64,000 bases of DNA from VRUE01 sp963840565 (GTDB lineage Bacteria; Actinomycetota; Thermoleophilia; Solirubrobacterales; 70-9), in assembly GCA_963840565.1 (NCBI GenBank), contig CAWIZH010000002.1:124001-188000 (forward strand), read 5' to 3'. The position numbers and the translations under genes were made by a program. Numbering within the stretch: the stretch's first letter is position 1; each line of letters opens with the position of its first letter. Positions 8,847-17,633 of the stretch are shown here, in pieces. The notes beneath the pieces are model-generated. The model made no database searches. It had not been told where the DNA came from and worked only from the letters and a program-made list of their open reading frames with translations.

Positions 8847-10157
8847 ATGTCATTTTCCGTAATCGACCCAGCTGGCGTAGAGCGCGGTCGCTGGATCTAC
8901 AGCGCTTGGAAGCACCTGCGTACCTACCAAGTGGCGCACACGGTTCGTTTTGAGGCTACGGCGTTGGCCGGAAAGGCAACGGATCTTCTCGGCAGGCTTC
9001 GTGGGCTCCAGACCTACCCGGCGTCTAAATTGGAGGATCTGGCTCAAGACGCTGGTATTACCCGGCGGGAGCTCGTGGATACTCTAATTCCGGTCCTTGA
9101 GAGCCTGCAGATCCTTCAGGCAGAGCGGAACCAGGCGGGGCAATTGGTGCAAGTCAGGCCCGTTGTTCTCAACGAAGATGACGTGATGGAGCAGGCGGCT
9201 CGTCTATGGAGTCACCTGCAGCCACAACCGGACGAGCGCGGCGCTTTGCTCATCCTGAGAGCGGTGGCTTCGTTGCCGCGCACCGAGGAGGAAGCGCTCT
9301 CTGCCTGCACGTCGGACGGCCTAACCGAGCCGGAGGCTCGTTTGGCGCTTGAGCTAGCCGTCGGCCACGCTCTGGTCTCCAAGCATCACGTCAGCGACTT
9401 CAACTGCGACTTCTTTTATAACGACTTTCTTTGGGGCACCAATATTAATCGTACGGTGAGCGCCCTTGCTGCACTGCCCACCTCGGTGCGGGAAAACCTA
9501 CGGTCTCTACTGGATGAGCTTCACAAGAACGAGGGCCGGCCTCTGCACCGTATCGAGTCAGCCGATCCGGATCTGGTTGAGCTCGCGGTCAGACAAGGCA
9601 TCATCGAGCGAACCGAGATCACCACTGAGTCTGGCAAGAAAGGCACTTTTCACTTCACTCCCCGTTTTCAAGGCTTTGGGGTGACCAGTGAGGATCTGCC
9701 TGATGTCCTGGACCAAGTCCGGCTCGTTATCGCCTCATTTGCCTTCGCGACCCACTATGCACGCTATCGACTTCGCAGTCCAGAGGTTTTTATCGAGGCA
9801 CTGATCGATCGTGGCTACGCTGGGAACGCAACTCCGATCGGTACCGACTACGGTGCGTTGGAGAAGCAGAAGATCGTCAGCGTAGAGCCTGTATCAGAGG
9901 GGTCGAAGCGCTTTCGCTTTGTCGCTTTGAAGAAAGATTCACTTGTCACTGCCTTGGACACAATGAGAAGCGGCTCCCTGTTGTCTGCGGTGCCCGGAAC
10001 GTCTAGTACGGGCCACAGTCTCCTCCAGCCGCGAAGTTTCACGGACCCAGTTTCGACGCGCTTGCGCCTGGGCGAGAATGCGGAGAATATGCCCCTCTAT
10101 CAAGAGAAGCTGTTGGCCGCGGTGCGCGATGCCGCGCAGCAGGACAAGTTCCAATGA
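8847..10157 (+). CDS. Unknown protein A of a two-gene nuclease-associated unit
   Basis: The 436-residue soluble protein starts at ATG 8847. I do not recognise a named family. A likely winged-helix segment lies at about residues 55-90 (YPASKLEDLAQDAGITRRELVDTLIPVLESLQIL). A second, less clear one may lie near residues 245-275, where EITTESGKKGTFHFTPRF resembles a wing. This suggests a DNA-binding or sensing role. Codon use is less GC-biased than the backbone. The ATGA overlap (10154-10157) with the next gene implies coupled translation with the PD-(D/E)xK partner. The pair lies directly behind tRNA-Pro. Possible roles: specificity or sensor subunit of a restriction-like defence system. Confidence 0.6.
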   Translation: MSFSVIDPAGVERGRWIYSAWKHLRTYQVAHTVRFEATALAGKATDLLGRLRGLQTYPASKLEDLAQDAGITRRELVDTLIPVLESLQILQAERNQAGQLVQVRPVVLNEDDVMEQAARLWSHLQPQPDERGALLILRAVASLPRTEEEALSACTSDGLTEPEARLALELAVGHALVSKHHVSDFNCDFFYNDFLWGTNINRTVSALAALPTSVRENLRSLLDELHKNEGRPLHRIESADPDLVELAVRQGIIERTEITTESGKKGTFHFTPRFQGFGVTSEDLPDVLDQVRLVIASFAFATHYARYRLRSPEVFIEALIDRGYAGNATPIGTDYGALEKQKIVSVEPVSEGSKRFRFVALKKDSLVTALDTMRSGSLLSAVPGTSSTGHSLLQPRSFTDPVSTRLRLGENAENMPLYQEKLLAAVRDAAQQDKFQ

Positions 10158-11407
10158 CGAGTTTCAGCGAGCTTAAGCGCGGCTCCGCTTGGGAGTATCG
10201 AGTCCACCGAGCCGCGTTTCTGGCGGGCTGGTATGTCCGAAGAGGTGTCAATCTACGCGAACGGGTGATGGGTAGCCCGCAGACCATGGCCGAGGTTGAC
10301 ATCCTCGGCCTGGGATTCGATCCCGCCCTAACTCCGAGAACGCTGGTCGGAGAGTGCAAGGATCGCAAGGGATCTACGAAGGAGGCCGATCGCATTATTT
10401 GGCTGCTTGGTCTTTCAAGGCTCCTCCGTAGCGACCAGGTGCTGTTTGCCAAGACGAAACTCTCGGGAGCCACGTTGCAGTTCGCCAAACCGTTTGGCGT
10501 GGCACTTTGGGACGAAGCGGCGGTGAGGGACATCGAGCGGCGCTTTGAACTCGAACCCGACGATGGATATTTCGGCTCATTCAACGTTGAGCTACAAGAG
10601 ACCGTCTTGCGTCCGGCGAGAAAGGCAAGCGCGATCAAAGATCGCAGTTTGAAGGCCGCCTGGGACTATCTCTCAGGTGCATACTGGTATCGCGGGACTC
10701 CGGGGCGAACAAAGCTTTTGAAGGGTTACTTTGAGGCTCTCTACGGGTCGAAGGCGATTGCGGAAGACGTAAAGAGCGGCTTCGTAGCAGAGGGGTTGAT
10801 CGCGCTCTTGGTAAGTGGCTATACAACCGCTGGGCAGCTAAATCGAATGTCTCCAGCTCAGGGGGCAAGCCAGTTGGAGTCTGCTCTTGCCGCTGGAGCG
10901 GCCGATGCAGCGGCGCTACGTGAGATTGCGGCGCGTGCGGATGACTATTACCAAGATGCGCTCCGACGCTTGATGCAGGGCAAGGGGGCCGCCGAAGAGC
11001 TTACGGTTCCTCGGCTCGCAAACGCTGTTGCTGAGCCACCCGAGTGGACCGAGGCATATTTGTCATTTTCGAGGAGGCTAGGTGAGCGCCCACTCTTGGC
11101 GGGGGATGCATTGCGCTACGCCGACGTGGTCTTGTTTGAGGAGCATCTTGCCGAGAAGGACACACGCAATCTGCTTCAACTGGTCTTTCCGTTCGATCAC
11201 GCTCCGATGCGCGAGGTCTTGGCGCTTGGCGCTCTATTCCTTAAGCGGATCTGGGGAATCGAAGACAACCTTCTAGAGCGGATCCTCGGCCAAGGGCCTC
11301 GGAAAGGCGATTCCAGTAAGCCGCGATCTGTTCGGCGCGATCAGAAACGGAGCGTGGTGCCCGAGAGCCTGTTCGGGCTTGAGGGCGGGGATCCGGCTCA
11401 GCGGTAG
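10154..11407 (+). CDS. PD-(D/E)xK nuclease-domain protein B of the two-gene unit
   Basis: This is a 417-residue protein. The N-terminal about 120 residues have a restriction-endonuclease-like core: Glu14 in SAWEYRVHRAAFLAGWYVRR, Asp49 in AEVDILGLG, and the ECK signature (Glu67-x-Lys69) followed by a helical region IIWLLGLSRLL and a VLFAK strand. This matches the E...D...ExK arrangement of Mrr/VRR-like nucleases. The rest (about 130-417) is helical and unassigned. It overlaps protein A by 4 nt. Neighbourhood (tRNA-Pro, lower GC, upstream SOS-box gene) suggests an anti-phage or anti-plasmid function; this is inference. Confidence 0.65.
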   Translation: MTSFSELKRGSAWEYRVHRAAFLAGWYVRRGVNLRERVMGSPQTMAEVDILGLGFDPALTPRTLVGECKDRKGSTKEADRIIWLLGLSRLLRSDQVLFAKTKLSGATLQFAKPFGVALWDEAAVRDIERRFELEPDDGYFGSFNVELQETVLRPARKASAIKDRSLKAAWDYLSGAYWYRGTPGRTKLLKGYFEALYGSKAIAEDVKSGFVAEGLIALLVSGYTTAGQLNRMSPAQGASQLESALAAGAADAAALREIAARADDYYQDALRRLMQGKGAAEELTVPRLANAVAEPPEWTEAYLSFSRRLGERPLLAGDALRYADVVLFEEHLAEKDTRNLLQLVFPFDHAPMREVLALGALFLKRIWGIEDNLLERILGQGPRKGDSSKPRSVRRDQKRSVVPESLFGLEGGDPAQR

Positions 11408-11528
11408 CCCGGTGGACGATTAGCGGGCCGCGTAGCGCGTGGGTGTTTGACCCCGCTCATTGGTTATGTCAACTGGACGGGTGTCCGCTCAACGCATCCA
11501 GGCATGGTGCCGATAGTTGCTTGTGAGC

Positions 11529-11806
11529 ATGGACGTGGGGCAGAAAGAGCGGCGGGTTGAACGGGTGCAGTTCGAAACCGACCGGCAGCGGATCGTTGGC
11601 GATGTGACCTTGCCGCCAGAGGGCTACCAGAGCCGTTTTTCGGACTCGCTCAACCGGGTGGACATCACGTTCATTCCCCTGGTCAACGCGGAAGTCTCAT
11701 CGATCATGGGCGGGCGACATTGAAAAGCGGCCGTTCATCGTCGTCTCCAAGTCCCACGTGCGGATCGCCTTCCCGGTCGATGCCGGGACAGCAGCGGCGC
11801 GACTAG
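11529..11806 (+). CDS. Small DUF6812-like protein, frameshifted
   Basis: A short beta-rich protein starts at ATG 11529 (or TTG 11517): RRVERVQFETDRQRIVGDVTLPPEGYQSR, then SDSLNRVDITFIPLVNAEV. The first frame ends after MGGRH at 11723. Removing one G near 11710-11713 gives MGGDIEKRPFIVVSKSHVRIAFPV in the next frame, which completes a family I tentatively know as DUF6812. The corrected frame stays open into the convergent gene, so the true stop is uncertain. Function unknown. Confidence 0.5.
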
Positions 11807-11823
11807 CGCCATCGGTCCGGTCG

Positions 11824-12105
11824 CTACGCCCGGGCGTCCCGGCGCCGGCTGCCCTGCATGTAGGAGCCGAGGTCGAAGACGAAGGCGAGGATGACGATGA
11901 ACCACTCGAAGCCCTTGACCCCGTCGGAGCCGGAGCTCCACATCACCGCGTAGGCGAGCGTCGTCCAGGGCAGCAGGAAGAAGCCGAGGAAGGGCACGAA
12001 CCAGCTCTCGAAGGCGCGGCTGAGCAGGTCGCTGAAGAGGAACAGCGCGAAGAGCGCCAGACGAGGCGAGATCAGGGCGAAGAGGACGACGAAGCAACCG
12101 ATGCG
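11824..12105 (-). CDS. Small integral membrane protein, start uncertain
   Basis: On the minus strand an open frame ends at TAG 11824-11826. It encodes about 93 residues with three hydrophobic segments: IGCFVVLFALISPRLALFALFLF, FVPFLGFFLLPWTTLAYAVMW and GFEWFIVILAFVFDLGSYM. This pattern is common in small actinobacterial membrane proteins of unknown role. No ATG/GTG/TTG lies in frame upstream before a stop. A GTG at 12108-12110 would fit if one base is missing, so an indel at the start is likely. Confidence 0.55.
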   Translation of the reverse strand, partial: RIGCFVVLFALISPRLALFALFLFSDLLSRAFESWFVPFLGFFLLPWTTLAYAVMWSSGSDGVKGFEWFIVILAFVFDLGSYMQGSRRRDARA

Positions 12106-12153
12106 CCCACGCTATCCGTTCGGCGCGTCGGCGTTCAAGTACGGTCGGGTGCA

Positions 12154-12546
12154 GTGTCCGCCGACGCCAACAAGGGCCTCGTCCGCCGCTTCTACCGCGA
12201 GGCGATCAACGAGCGCGATTCGGGCGCCTGCGAGCGGCTGCTGAGCGAGGACTTCGTCCACAACGGCGAGACGCGCGGCCGGGTGGGTCAACGACAGGCG
12301 GTCGACTACTTCCTCGCGGCGTTTCCCGACCTGCGTAACGAGATCAAGTTGATCCTCGCCGAGGACGATCTCGTCGCCGCCCACCAGCGCTGGAGCGGCA
12401 CCCACAGCGACGAGTTCCTCGGCGTCGAGGCCACCGGCAGGCGGGTCGAGTTCAGCTCGACCGCGGTACTGCGGGTCCGCGACGGCCTGATCGCCCAGGC
12501 TTGGGATGAGATGGACACCGGGGCGATCGTCAAGCAGCTCGGTTAG
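12154..12546 (+). CDS. SnoaL-like / NTF2-like ester cyclase family protein
   Basis: The 130-residue protein starts at GTG 12154. The pattern is typical of SnoaL-like proteins: NKGLVRRFYREAINERD, LLSEDFVHNGE, FLAAFPDLRNEIKLILAEDDLVAAHQRWSGTHSDEFLG, ATGRRVEFSSTAVLRVRDGLIAQAWDEMD. These have a cone-shaped alpha+beta barrel and often act in polyketide cyclisation or as small-molecule binders. The substrate cannot be told. It stands 61 nt ahead of msrA with no obvious terminator between. Confidence 0.8.
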   Translation: MSADANKGLVRRFYREAINERDSGACERLLSEDFVHNGETRGRVGQRQAVDYFLAAFPDLRNEIKLILAEDDLVAAHQRWSGTHSDEFLGVEATGRRVEFSSTAVLRVRDGLIAQAWDEMDTGAIVKQLG

Positions 12547-12607
12547 CCGTCACAGAACGGAAAGAAACGGGCTGTAAGGTCGATGGCGACCCGTAAAGGA
12601 GATCGCG

Positions 12608-13285
12608 ATGAACCGACTTGGCAAGCTGATGACGATGCTGAACCCGGACAAGACCCAGATGCCCGCGGCCGAGGATGCGCTGCCGGGGCGCAGTGAGCCG
12701 GCCTTCGACGTGCCCGAGCGCCACGCGGTGCTCGACGCGCCGCTGCGGCCGCCCTTCCCCGACGGGATCGAGGTCGCCTACTTCGCGCTCGGCTGCTTCT
12801 GGGGCGCGGAGCGGCTCTTCTGGGGGATCGACGGTGTCTACACGACGGCGGTCGGCTACATGAACGGGACCACGCCGAACCCGACCTACGACGAGGTCTG
12901 CAGCGGCATGACCGGCCACGCCGAGGCGGTGCTGGTCGCCTTCGATCCGGCCAAGGTCACCTACGCCGACCTGCTCAAGGTCTTCTTCGAGGAGCACGAC
13001 CCGACCCAGGGCATGCGCCAGGGCAACGACGTCGGCACCCAGTACCGCTCGGGGATCTACTTCGCCAACGACGCCCAGAAGGCGACGGCGGAAATGGCCA
13101 AGCGCGCCTACGACGAGGACCTGCGCGCCGCCGGCCACGAGCCGGTGACGACTGAGGTCGAGCCCGCCGGGCCCTTCTACTACGCCGAGGACTACCACCA
13201 GCAGTACCTGCACAAGGTGCCGAACGGCTACTGCGGCCTGGCCGGCACCGGGGTCTCCTGCCGGATTCCGGCCGCCGCCTCATAG
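12608..13285 (+). CDS. msrA: Peptide-methionine (S)-S-oxide reductase MsrA
   Basis: The 225-residue product has the MsrA core: ALGCFWGAERLFW with catalytic Cys63, VYTTAVGYMNG, TYDEVCSGMTGHAEAV, FFEEHDPTQGMRQGNDVGTQYRSGIY, and FYYAEDYHQQYL near the C-terminus. The Cys at GYCGL and the one at VSCRI are candidates for resolving cysteines. It reduces methionine-S-sulfoxide in oxidised proteins using thioredoxin. A strong RBS (AAAGGAGA) lies 6 nt before ATG 12608. An N-terminal extension of about 50 residues is typical of actinobacterial forms. Confidence 0.96.
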   Translation: MNRLGKLMTMLNPDKTQMPAAEDALPGRSEPAFDVPERHAVLDAPLRPPFPDGIEVAYFALGCFWGAERLFWGIDGVYTTAVGYMNGTTPNPTYDEVCSGMTGHAEAVLVAFDPAKVTYADLLKVFFEEHDPTQGMRQGNDVGTQYRSGIYFANDAQKATAEMAKRAYDEDLRAAGHEPVTTEVEPAGPFYYAEDYHQQYLHKVPNGYCGLAGTGVSCRIPAAAS

Positions 13286-13290
13286 CGCAA

Positions 13291-13309
13291 GCCGCGCGCC
13301 CGGCGCGGC
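13291..13309 (+). terminator. Hairpin after msrA
   Basis: GCCGCGC-GCCCG-GCGCGGC forms a perfect 7-bp stem immediately after the msrA stop. There is no U tract, so it may be an attenuating hairpin rather than a strong terminator. Confidence 0.35.
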
Positions 13310-13327
13310 GAATAGCATCCCGCGCCG

Positions 13328-15509
13328 GTGACCCCCTCCTTCGGCTCCTACATCGGCGGCTGCCTTGCCGTGATCGGCATCGTCAGCGCGCTCGGCCTCG
13401 GCGGCTACTGGCTGCGGCGCTGGATCGTGCCCGAATTCTCGGGCGCGCTGGCGCGGCTTGCCGACGCCACGATCGCGGTCGGCCTGCTGGTTCTCTCGCT
13501 GGAGCTGCTGGGCACGCTGAGCATCCTCACGATCGGCTGGACGATCGTCGTCTGCATCGGGGTCGGCCTGCTTGCCGCCCTGCTCGGCTGGCGCAAAGCG
13601 CCGTCGCGACGGCCTCGAAATCAGCGCGCCCCAGGTGCAGACGATCGCCCTGATCATCGCGCTCGCCGTCGCCTCCTTCACCGTCGCCGAGTGGACCTTT
13701 CCCTCGCAGCTCAGCCTCGACCAGGGCATGTTCGGCGGCGACACGACCTGGTACCACATGCCCTTCGCGGCGCGGTTCGCCCAGGAACACTCGACCGTCC
13801 ACCTGCACTTCACCGACCCGCTGCGGCTCGCCGCCTGGTTTTACCCGCAGAGCTCGGAGCTGATCCACGGCACCGCGATCGTCCTCTTCAAGAGCGACTG
13901 GCTCTCGCCGCTGATCAACCTCTTCTGGCTGGCGATCGCGCTGCTTGCCGCCTTCTGCGTCGGGCGCCCCTACAAGGTCGGCCCGGCGACGCTGGTCGCC
14001 GCGGCGCGATCGTGCTCGACGCGGGGGTGATGATCGAAACCCAGCCCGGCGAGGGGCGAAACGACATCATGGGCCTCGCCTTCCTGATCGCCTTCGTCGC
14101 CTTCCTGATCAACGCCCACCAGCGCCGGGCGCCGGATGCGGGGGCGGTCCAGGACACGCCCGAGCGCGACGCGCCACTGCTCGACAAGGGGCCGCTGGTC
14201 GTCGCCGGGATCGCCGCCGGCCTCGCCGCCTCGGTCAAGCTCACCTTCCTGATCCCGGTCGTCGCGATCGGCCTCGGCGTGATCGTCTTCAGCGGCCGGG
14301 GGAGGCGCCTGACCACGGCCTGGGTGCTGGGCCTGACCACCTTCTTGATCGGCGGCTACTGGTACGTGCGGGCGATGATCAAGACCGGCGGCAACCCGAT
14401 CCCGACGATCGGCTTCGGGCCGCTGCACCTGCCGCGTCCCGACCAGATGCCGCTCGACCCGCGGCCGCGCTTCGCCGTCGCCCACTATCTGACCGAGCCG
14501 ACGATCTATCGCAAGTGGTTTTTCCCGCAGCTCGACAACGCGCTTCGGCCCGCTCTGGCCGCTGATCCTGATCATCGCCGTCGCGGCCGCCGTCTACATC
14601 GCCTTGCGCTCGCGCAACACGATCCTGCGCGTGATCGCGGTGGCGGCGCTGCTGACCGCTGCCGTCTACGTCTTCACGCCGCTCACGGCCGCCGGCCAGG
14701 AGGGCTCGCCGACCGGGTTCTTCACCAACACCCGCTACCTGGTCCCCGGCCTGGTGCTGGCGCTGGTGCTGCTGCCGATCGCGCGGCCGCTGCGCGCGCC
14801 CGACCGCCGCGCCTGGCAGACGCTGCTCTTCCTCACCGCGGTCTACGCGATCACGGTGCTGACCACGCCGCGCTGGTACCCCGGCTTCATCGTCGGCACG
14901 ATCTTCCTCACCCTGGCGCTTGGTCTGGGCGCCGGCCGGCCTGGGTCTGGGACGCTCGCGGCGCAGCGTCAGCCGCGCCGCGGTTGTCGGCGGGGCGAGC
15001 GCCGTGGTGCTGCTCGCGGTCGTGCTCGGCCGCGCTCAGGAGGTGCAATACGTCGATCACCACTACACGCGAAACGGATCACTTCCTCCAGGACGGCGGC
15101 CCGAAGCAGGCTTACGCATTCGCCCGCAAGCAGCAGCGACAAGCGGATCGGGATCGCCGGCTCGGGTGAGATCTTCTTCGGCCAGTACGGCTTCTACGGC
15201 GCCAACCTCAACAACTACGTCCAGTACATCGGCGTGCCCGGGCCGGACGGCACCTACCGCCTCGCCACCAGCTGCCACCAGTTCCGCCGCCGCATCAACG
15301 CCGGCAACTACGACTACCTGATCGTCAGCCAGTTCACGCAGGACTCCCGGCGACGCGCCCTACTGGTATCCGATCTACGCCTGGCTGAAAAACGATCCGG
15401 CGCTGGAACAGATCATCGAAGAGCCGGAAATCACGCCCGAGCCCGACTACGTCTTCAAGGTCAAGGGCAAGCTCGACCCGGCCGGCTGCAAGGGGTCCGG
15501 AGAAGCTGA
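13328..15509 (+). CDS. Polytopic membrane protein, GT-C-like, with about eight frameshifts
   Basis: Joined across frames, the region encodes a membrane protein of about 725 residues with ten or more hydrophobic segments. Recognisable pieces include GGDTTWYHMPFAARFAQEHS and the YPQSSELIHG loop, GEGRNDIMGLAFL, TNTRYLVPGLVLALVLLP, and a soluble C-terminal part with SDKRIGIAGSGEIFFGQYGFYG. An acidic and aromatic first loop (GGDTTWYH) recalls GT-C glycosyltransferases using polyprenyl-phosphate sugars, but that is inference. Frame changes occur near 13605, 14015, 14545, 14930, 15070, 15135, 15345 and 15495, mostly in GC runs. Flanking sequence is always coherent, which points to assembly indels. 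Confidence 0.6.
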
Positions 15510-15530
15510 GGCTCGGCCTAAGCCGAGCCT
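15509..15530. terminator. Bidirectional terminator-like hairpin
   Basis: AGGCTCGGC-CTAA-GCCGAGCCT is a perfect 9-bp stem with a 4-nt loop. It lies exactly between the convergent membrane-protein gene and the SRPBCC gene, overlapping both stop regions. Confidence 0.7.
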
Positions 15531-15973
15531 CCCTCGACGAAGCGCTTCAGCTTCTCGGGCATGGCGTTGACCAGCTGGCCGCGGAGCACGCCGACCAAGG
15601 GGCCGCGGATCAGCAGGCCCAGCTTGCGGCCGAGGTCGACCTCGAGCCAGTAGGTGACGCGGGTTCGTCCCTCGCCGAGGTCCTCGAGCTCCCAGCTGCC
15701 TTCGATCGCCTTCAGGTCGCCGTCCTCCTGCACCCATGAGATTCGGTTCGGCTCCTCATAGCTGAAGCGGATGTCGGAGCCGAGCGTGCGCACCTTGGCG
15801 TCGGTCTCCATGTGGACCAGCACCTGGTTGCCGTCGCCGTCGCGCTCGAGGCATTCGGCGACCTTGATCTCCGACTGCCAGCGAGGCGAGGCCTCGACGT
15901 CGGCGGCGGCCTCGTAGACCTTCTCGATCGGGGCCTCGATCTCGATGCTGGCTGAGCCGTCGATCGTGCCCAC
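15518..15973 (-). CDS. SRPBCC / polyketide cyclase-like (CoxG/START fold) protein
   Basis: The 151-residue protein shows the SRPBCC pattern: SASIEIEAPIEKVYEAAADVEASPRWQSEI, an IRFSYEEPNRISW strand, EGSWELEDLGEGRTRVTYWLEVDLG, and a long C-terminal helix ending LKRFVEGG. The fold binds hydrophobic ligands in a deep cavity. No catalytic residues can be named. It is followed on the same strand by a shared hairpin terminator, and 9 nt separate it from the upstream alpha/beta hydrolase, suggesting an operon. Confidence 0.82.
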   Translation of the reverse strand: MGTIDGSASIEIEAPIEKVYEAAADVEASPRWQSEIKVAECLERDGDGNQVLVHMETDAKVRTLGSDIRFSYEEPNRISWVQEDGDLKAIEGSWELEDLGEGRTRVTYWLEVDLGRKLGLLIRGPLVGVLRGQLVNAMPEKLKRFVEGGSA

Positions 15974-15982
15974 GGCTTCAGC

Positions 15983-16789
15983 TTAGACCGGCGCCAGGGC
16001 GTGCTCGCGGATCAGCTCGGCGGAGCGCTCGCGGTTGCTCCCACCAGAACATGTGGCCGATGCCCTCGAGCGTCTCGAGCCGCGCGTCGGGGATCAGCGC
16101 TGCGATCTCGCGGCCGTTGTTGTAGCCGAGCAGGCGATCGGCGTCGCCGTGGATCACCAGCGTGGGCAAGTGAGATCTGGCCGAGGCGCTCGTGCGTGTC
16201 GTGATCGCCGCAGGCGCGCATCTGCTGCAGGACCACCGGTTGTGGGGCGGGCAGCGCCGATCCCATCTCGGCGAAGGCGGCAAAGCGCGAGTCGTCCTCG
16301 CGGAAGCCGGGGGAGAGGTTGATCTCCCACATCGCCCGGAAGACCTGCTCGGCCTCACCGGAGACGTAGGCGGTGGCGAGCATCTGCAGGTCCTCGGGAG
16401 CCATCAGCGTCCCCTCCGGCCCGCCGCAGTAGCTGGCGCCGATCGTCAGGGTGCGGATCCGCTCGGGGTGGGCGAGCGCCAGCTCCTGGGCGATCATGCC
16501 GCCCATCGAGATCCCGACCACGTGGGCGGTCTCGATCTCCAGCGCGTCGAGCAGGGCGGCGGTGTCGGCGGCAAGGTCGGCGATCGTAAAGGGCAGCTCG
16601 GCGTGGCCGGAGAGTCCCATGCCGCGGTTGTCGAAGACGATCAGGTCGAAGTTGCGCCGCAGCTCCTCGAGGAAGGGCCTCTCCCCAGGCGAGGTGCGTG
16701 GCGCTCATCCCCTGGATCAGCAGCATCGGCTCACCCTCGCCGGCGCGTTCGTAGTGCAGCTCCGTCCCCGATGCATCGATGCTCGGCAT
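15983..16789 (-). CDS. Alpha/beta hydrolase, three apparent frameshifts
   Basis: From ATG 16787-16789 the frames join into about 268 residues of an alpha/beta hydrolase. It has GTELHYERAGEGEPMLLIQGMSATH, the nucleophile elbow VGISMGGMIAQ (Ser nucleophile), an acid in VIHGDADRLL, and the C-terminal His in LETLEGIGHMFWWE. Breaks lie near 16690, 16165 and 16040, and each is repaired by one base. The likely enzyme is a small esterase or lactonase of unknown substrate. It shares a strand and near-contiguity with the SRPBCC gene. Confidence 0.78.
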
Positions 16790-16842
16790 GCCCTGGCGAT
16801 GCTACGCGATTCGGCTTGACAGGTCCTAATCTAGGGCGCCCC

Positions 16843-16915
16843 GCCCCAGTAGCTCAGAGGACAGAGCACCGGCCTTCTAAGCCGATGGTCGCTGGTTCGA
16901 ATCCAGCCTGGGGCG
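16843..16915 (+). tRNA. tRNA-Arg (TCT)
   Basis: This 73-nt tRNA has acceptor GCCCCAG (16843-16849) paired with CTGGGGC (16908-16914) and discriminator G. The anticodon loop CTTCTAA has anticodon TCT. The T arm is CTGGTTCGAATCCAG. No CCA is encoded. The peroxiredoxin gene starts 46 nt downstream. Confidence 0.94.
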
Positions 16916-16961
16916 TGACTGATAATCATCCAGTGCGCAGAACTAACCAAGGAGGAACGAC

Positions 16962-17624
16962 GTGGCATTGCAGCTTGGAGATACGGCCCCGGATTTTGAG
17001 GCGGACAGCAGCGAGGGCAGGATCAGCTTCCACGAGTGGCTGGGCGATTCGTGGGGGGTTCTTTTCTCGCATCCGAAGGACTTCACGCCGGTCTGCACGA
17101 CCGAGCTCGGCTACATGGCCAAGATCAAGCCGGACTTCGACAAGCGCAATGTGAAGATCATCGGGCTCTCGGTCGATCAGTCCGAGGACCACGAGGGTTG
17201 GGTCCGCGACATCGAGGAGACGCAGGGCTACGCGCCCAACTACCCGATCATCGCCGACGCCGACTTCAACGTCTCGAAGCTCTACGGGATGCTGCCGGCT
17301 GACACCTCCGGCGACCCCGGCTCGCGCACCCCGGCCGACAACCAGACGGTGCGCAACGTCTTCGTCATCGGTCCCGACAAGAAGATCAAACTGATCCTGG
17401 TCTACCCGATGACGACCGGGCGCAACTTCGATGAGGTGCTGCGGGTGATCGACTCGCTGCAGCTGACGGCGAAGCACAAAGTCTCGACCCCGGTGAACTG
17501 GAAGCAGGGCGAGGACGTGATCATCGCCGGCTCGGTCTCCAACGATGAGGCGAAGGAGACCTTCGGCGAGTGGGAGGAGCCCAAGCCCTACATCCGGATC
17601 GTCCCGCAGCCGCAGGACTCCTAG
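16962..17624 (+). CDS. 1-Cys peroxiredoxin (Prx6/AhpC-TSA family)
   Basis: The 220-residue protein has the Prx core FSHPKDFTPVCTTELG with peroxidatic Cys45 and the preceding Thr. Later come DHEGWVRDIEETQG, PIIADADFNVSKLYGM, and the Prx6 C-terminal dimer domain VSTPVNWKQGEDVIIAG. No resolving Cys is apparent, so the 1-Cys type is likely. It reduces peroxides in the cytosol. GTG 16962 has an excellent RBS (AAGGAGG, 7 nt upstream). It probably forms a redox operon with the FAD oxidoreductase 9 nt downstream. Confidence 0.95.
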   Translation: MALQLGDTAPDFEADSSEGRISFHEWLGDSWGVLFSHPKDFTPVCTTELGYMAKIKPDFDKRNVKIIGLSVDQSEDHEGWVRDIEETQGYAPNYPIIADADFNVSKLYGMLPADTSGDPGSRTPADNQTVRNVFVIGPDKKIKLILVYPMTTGRNFDEVLRVIDSLQLTAKHKVSTPVNWKQGEDVIIAGSVSNDEAKETFGEWEEPKPYIRIVPQPQDS

Positions 17625-17633
17625 GTCCAGACG

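Noticed and set aside
8689..11520. Attachment-site repeat of the tRNA-Pro 3' end bounding an integrated island
   Set aside because: I looked for a second copy of the tRNA 3' end (GGTTCGAATCCAGCCGCCCC) downstream and found none, and no integrase gene is present. The island idea rests on composition and position only.
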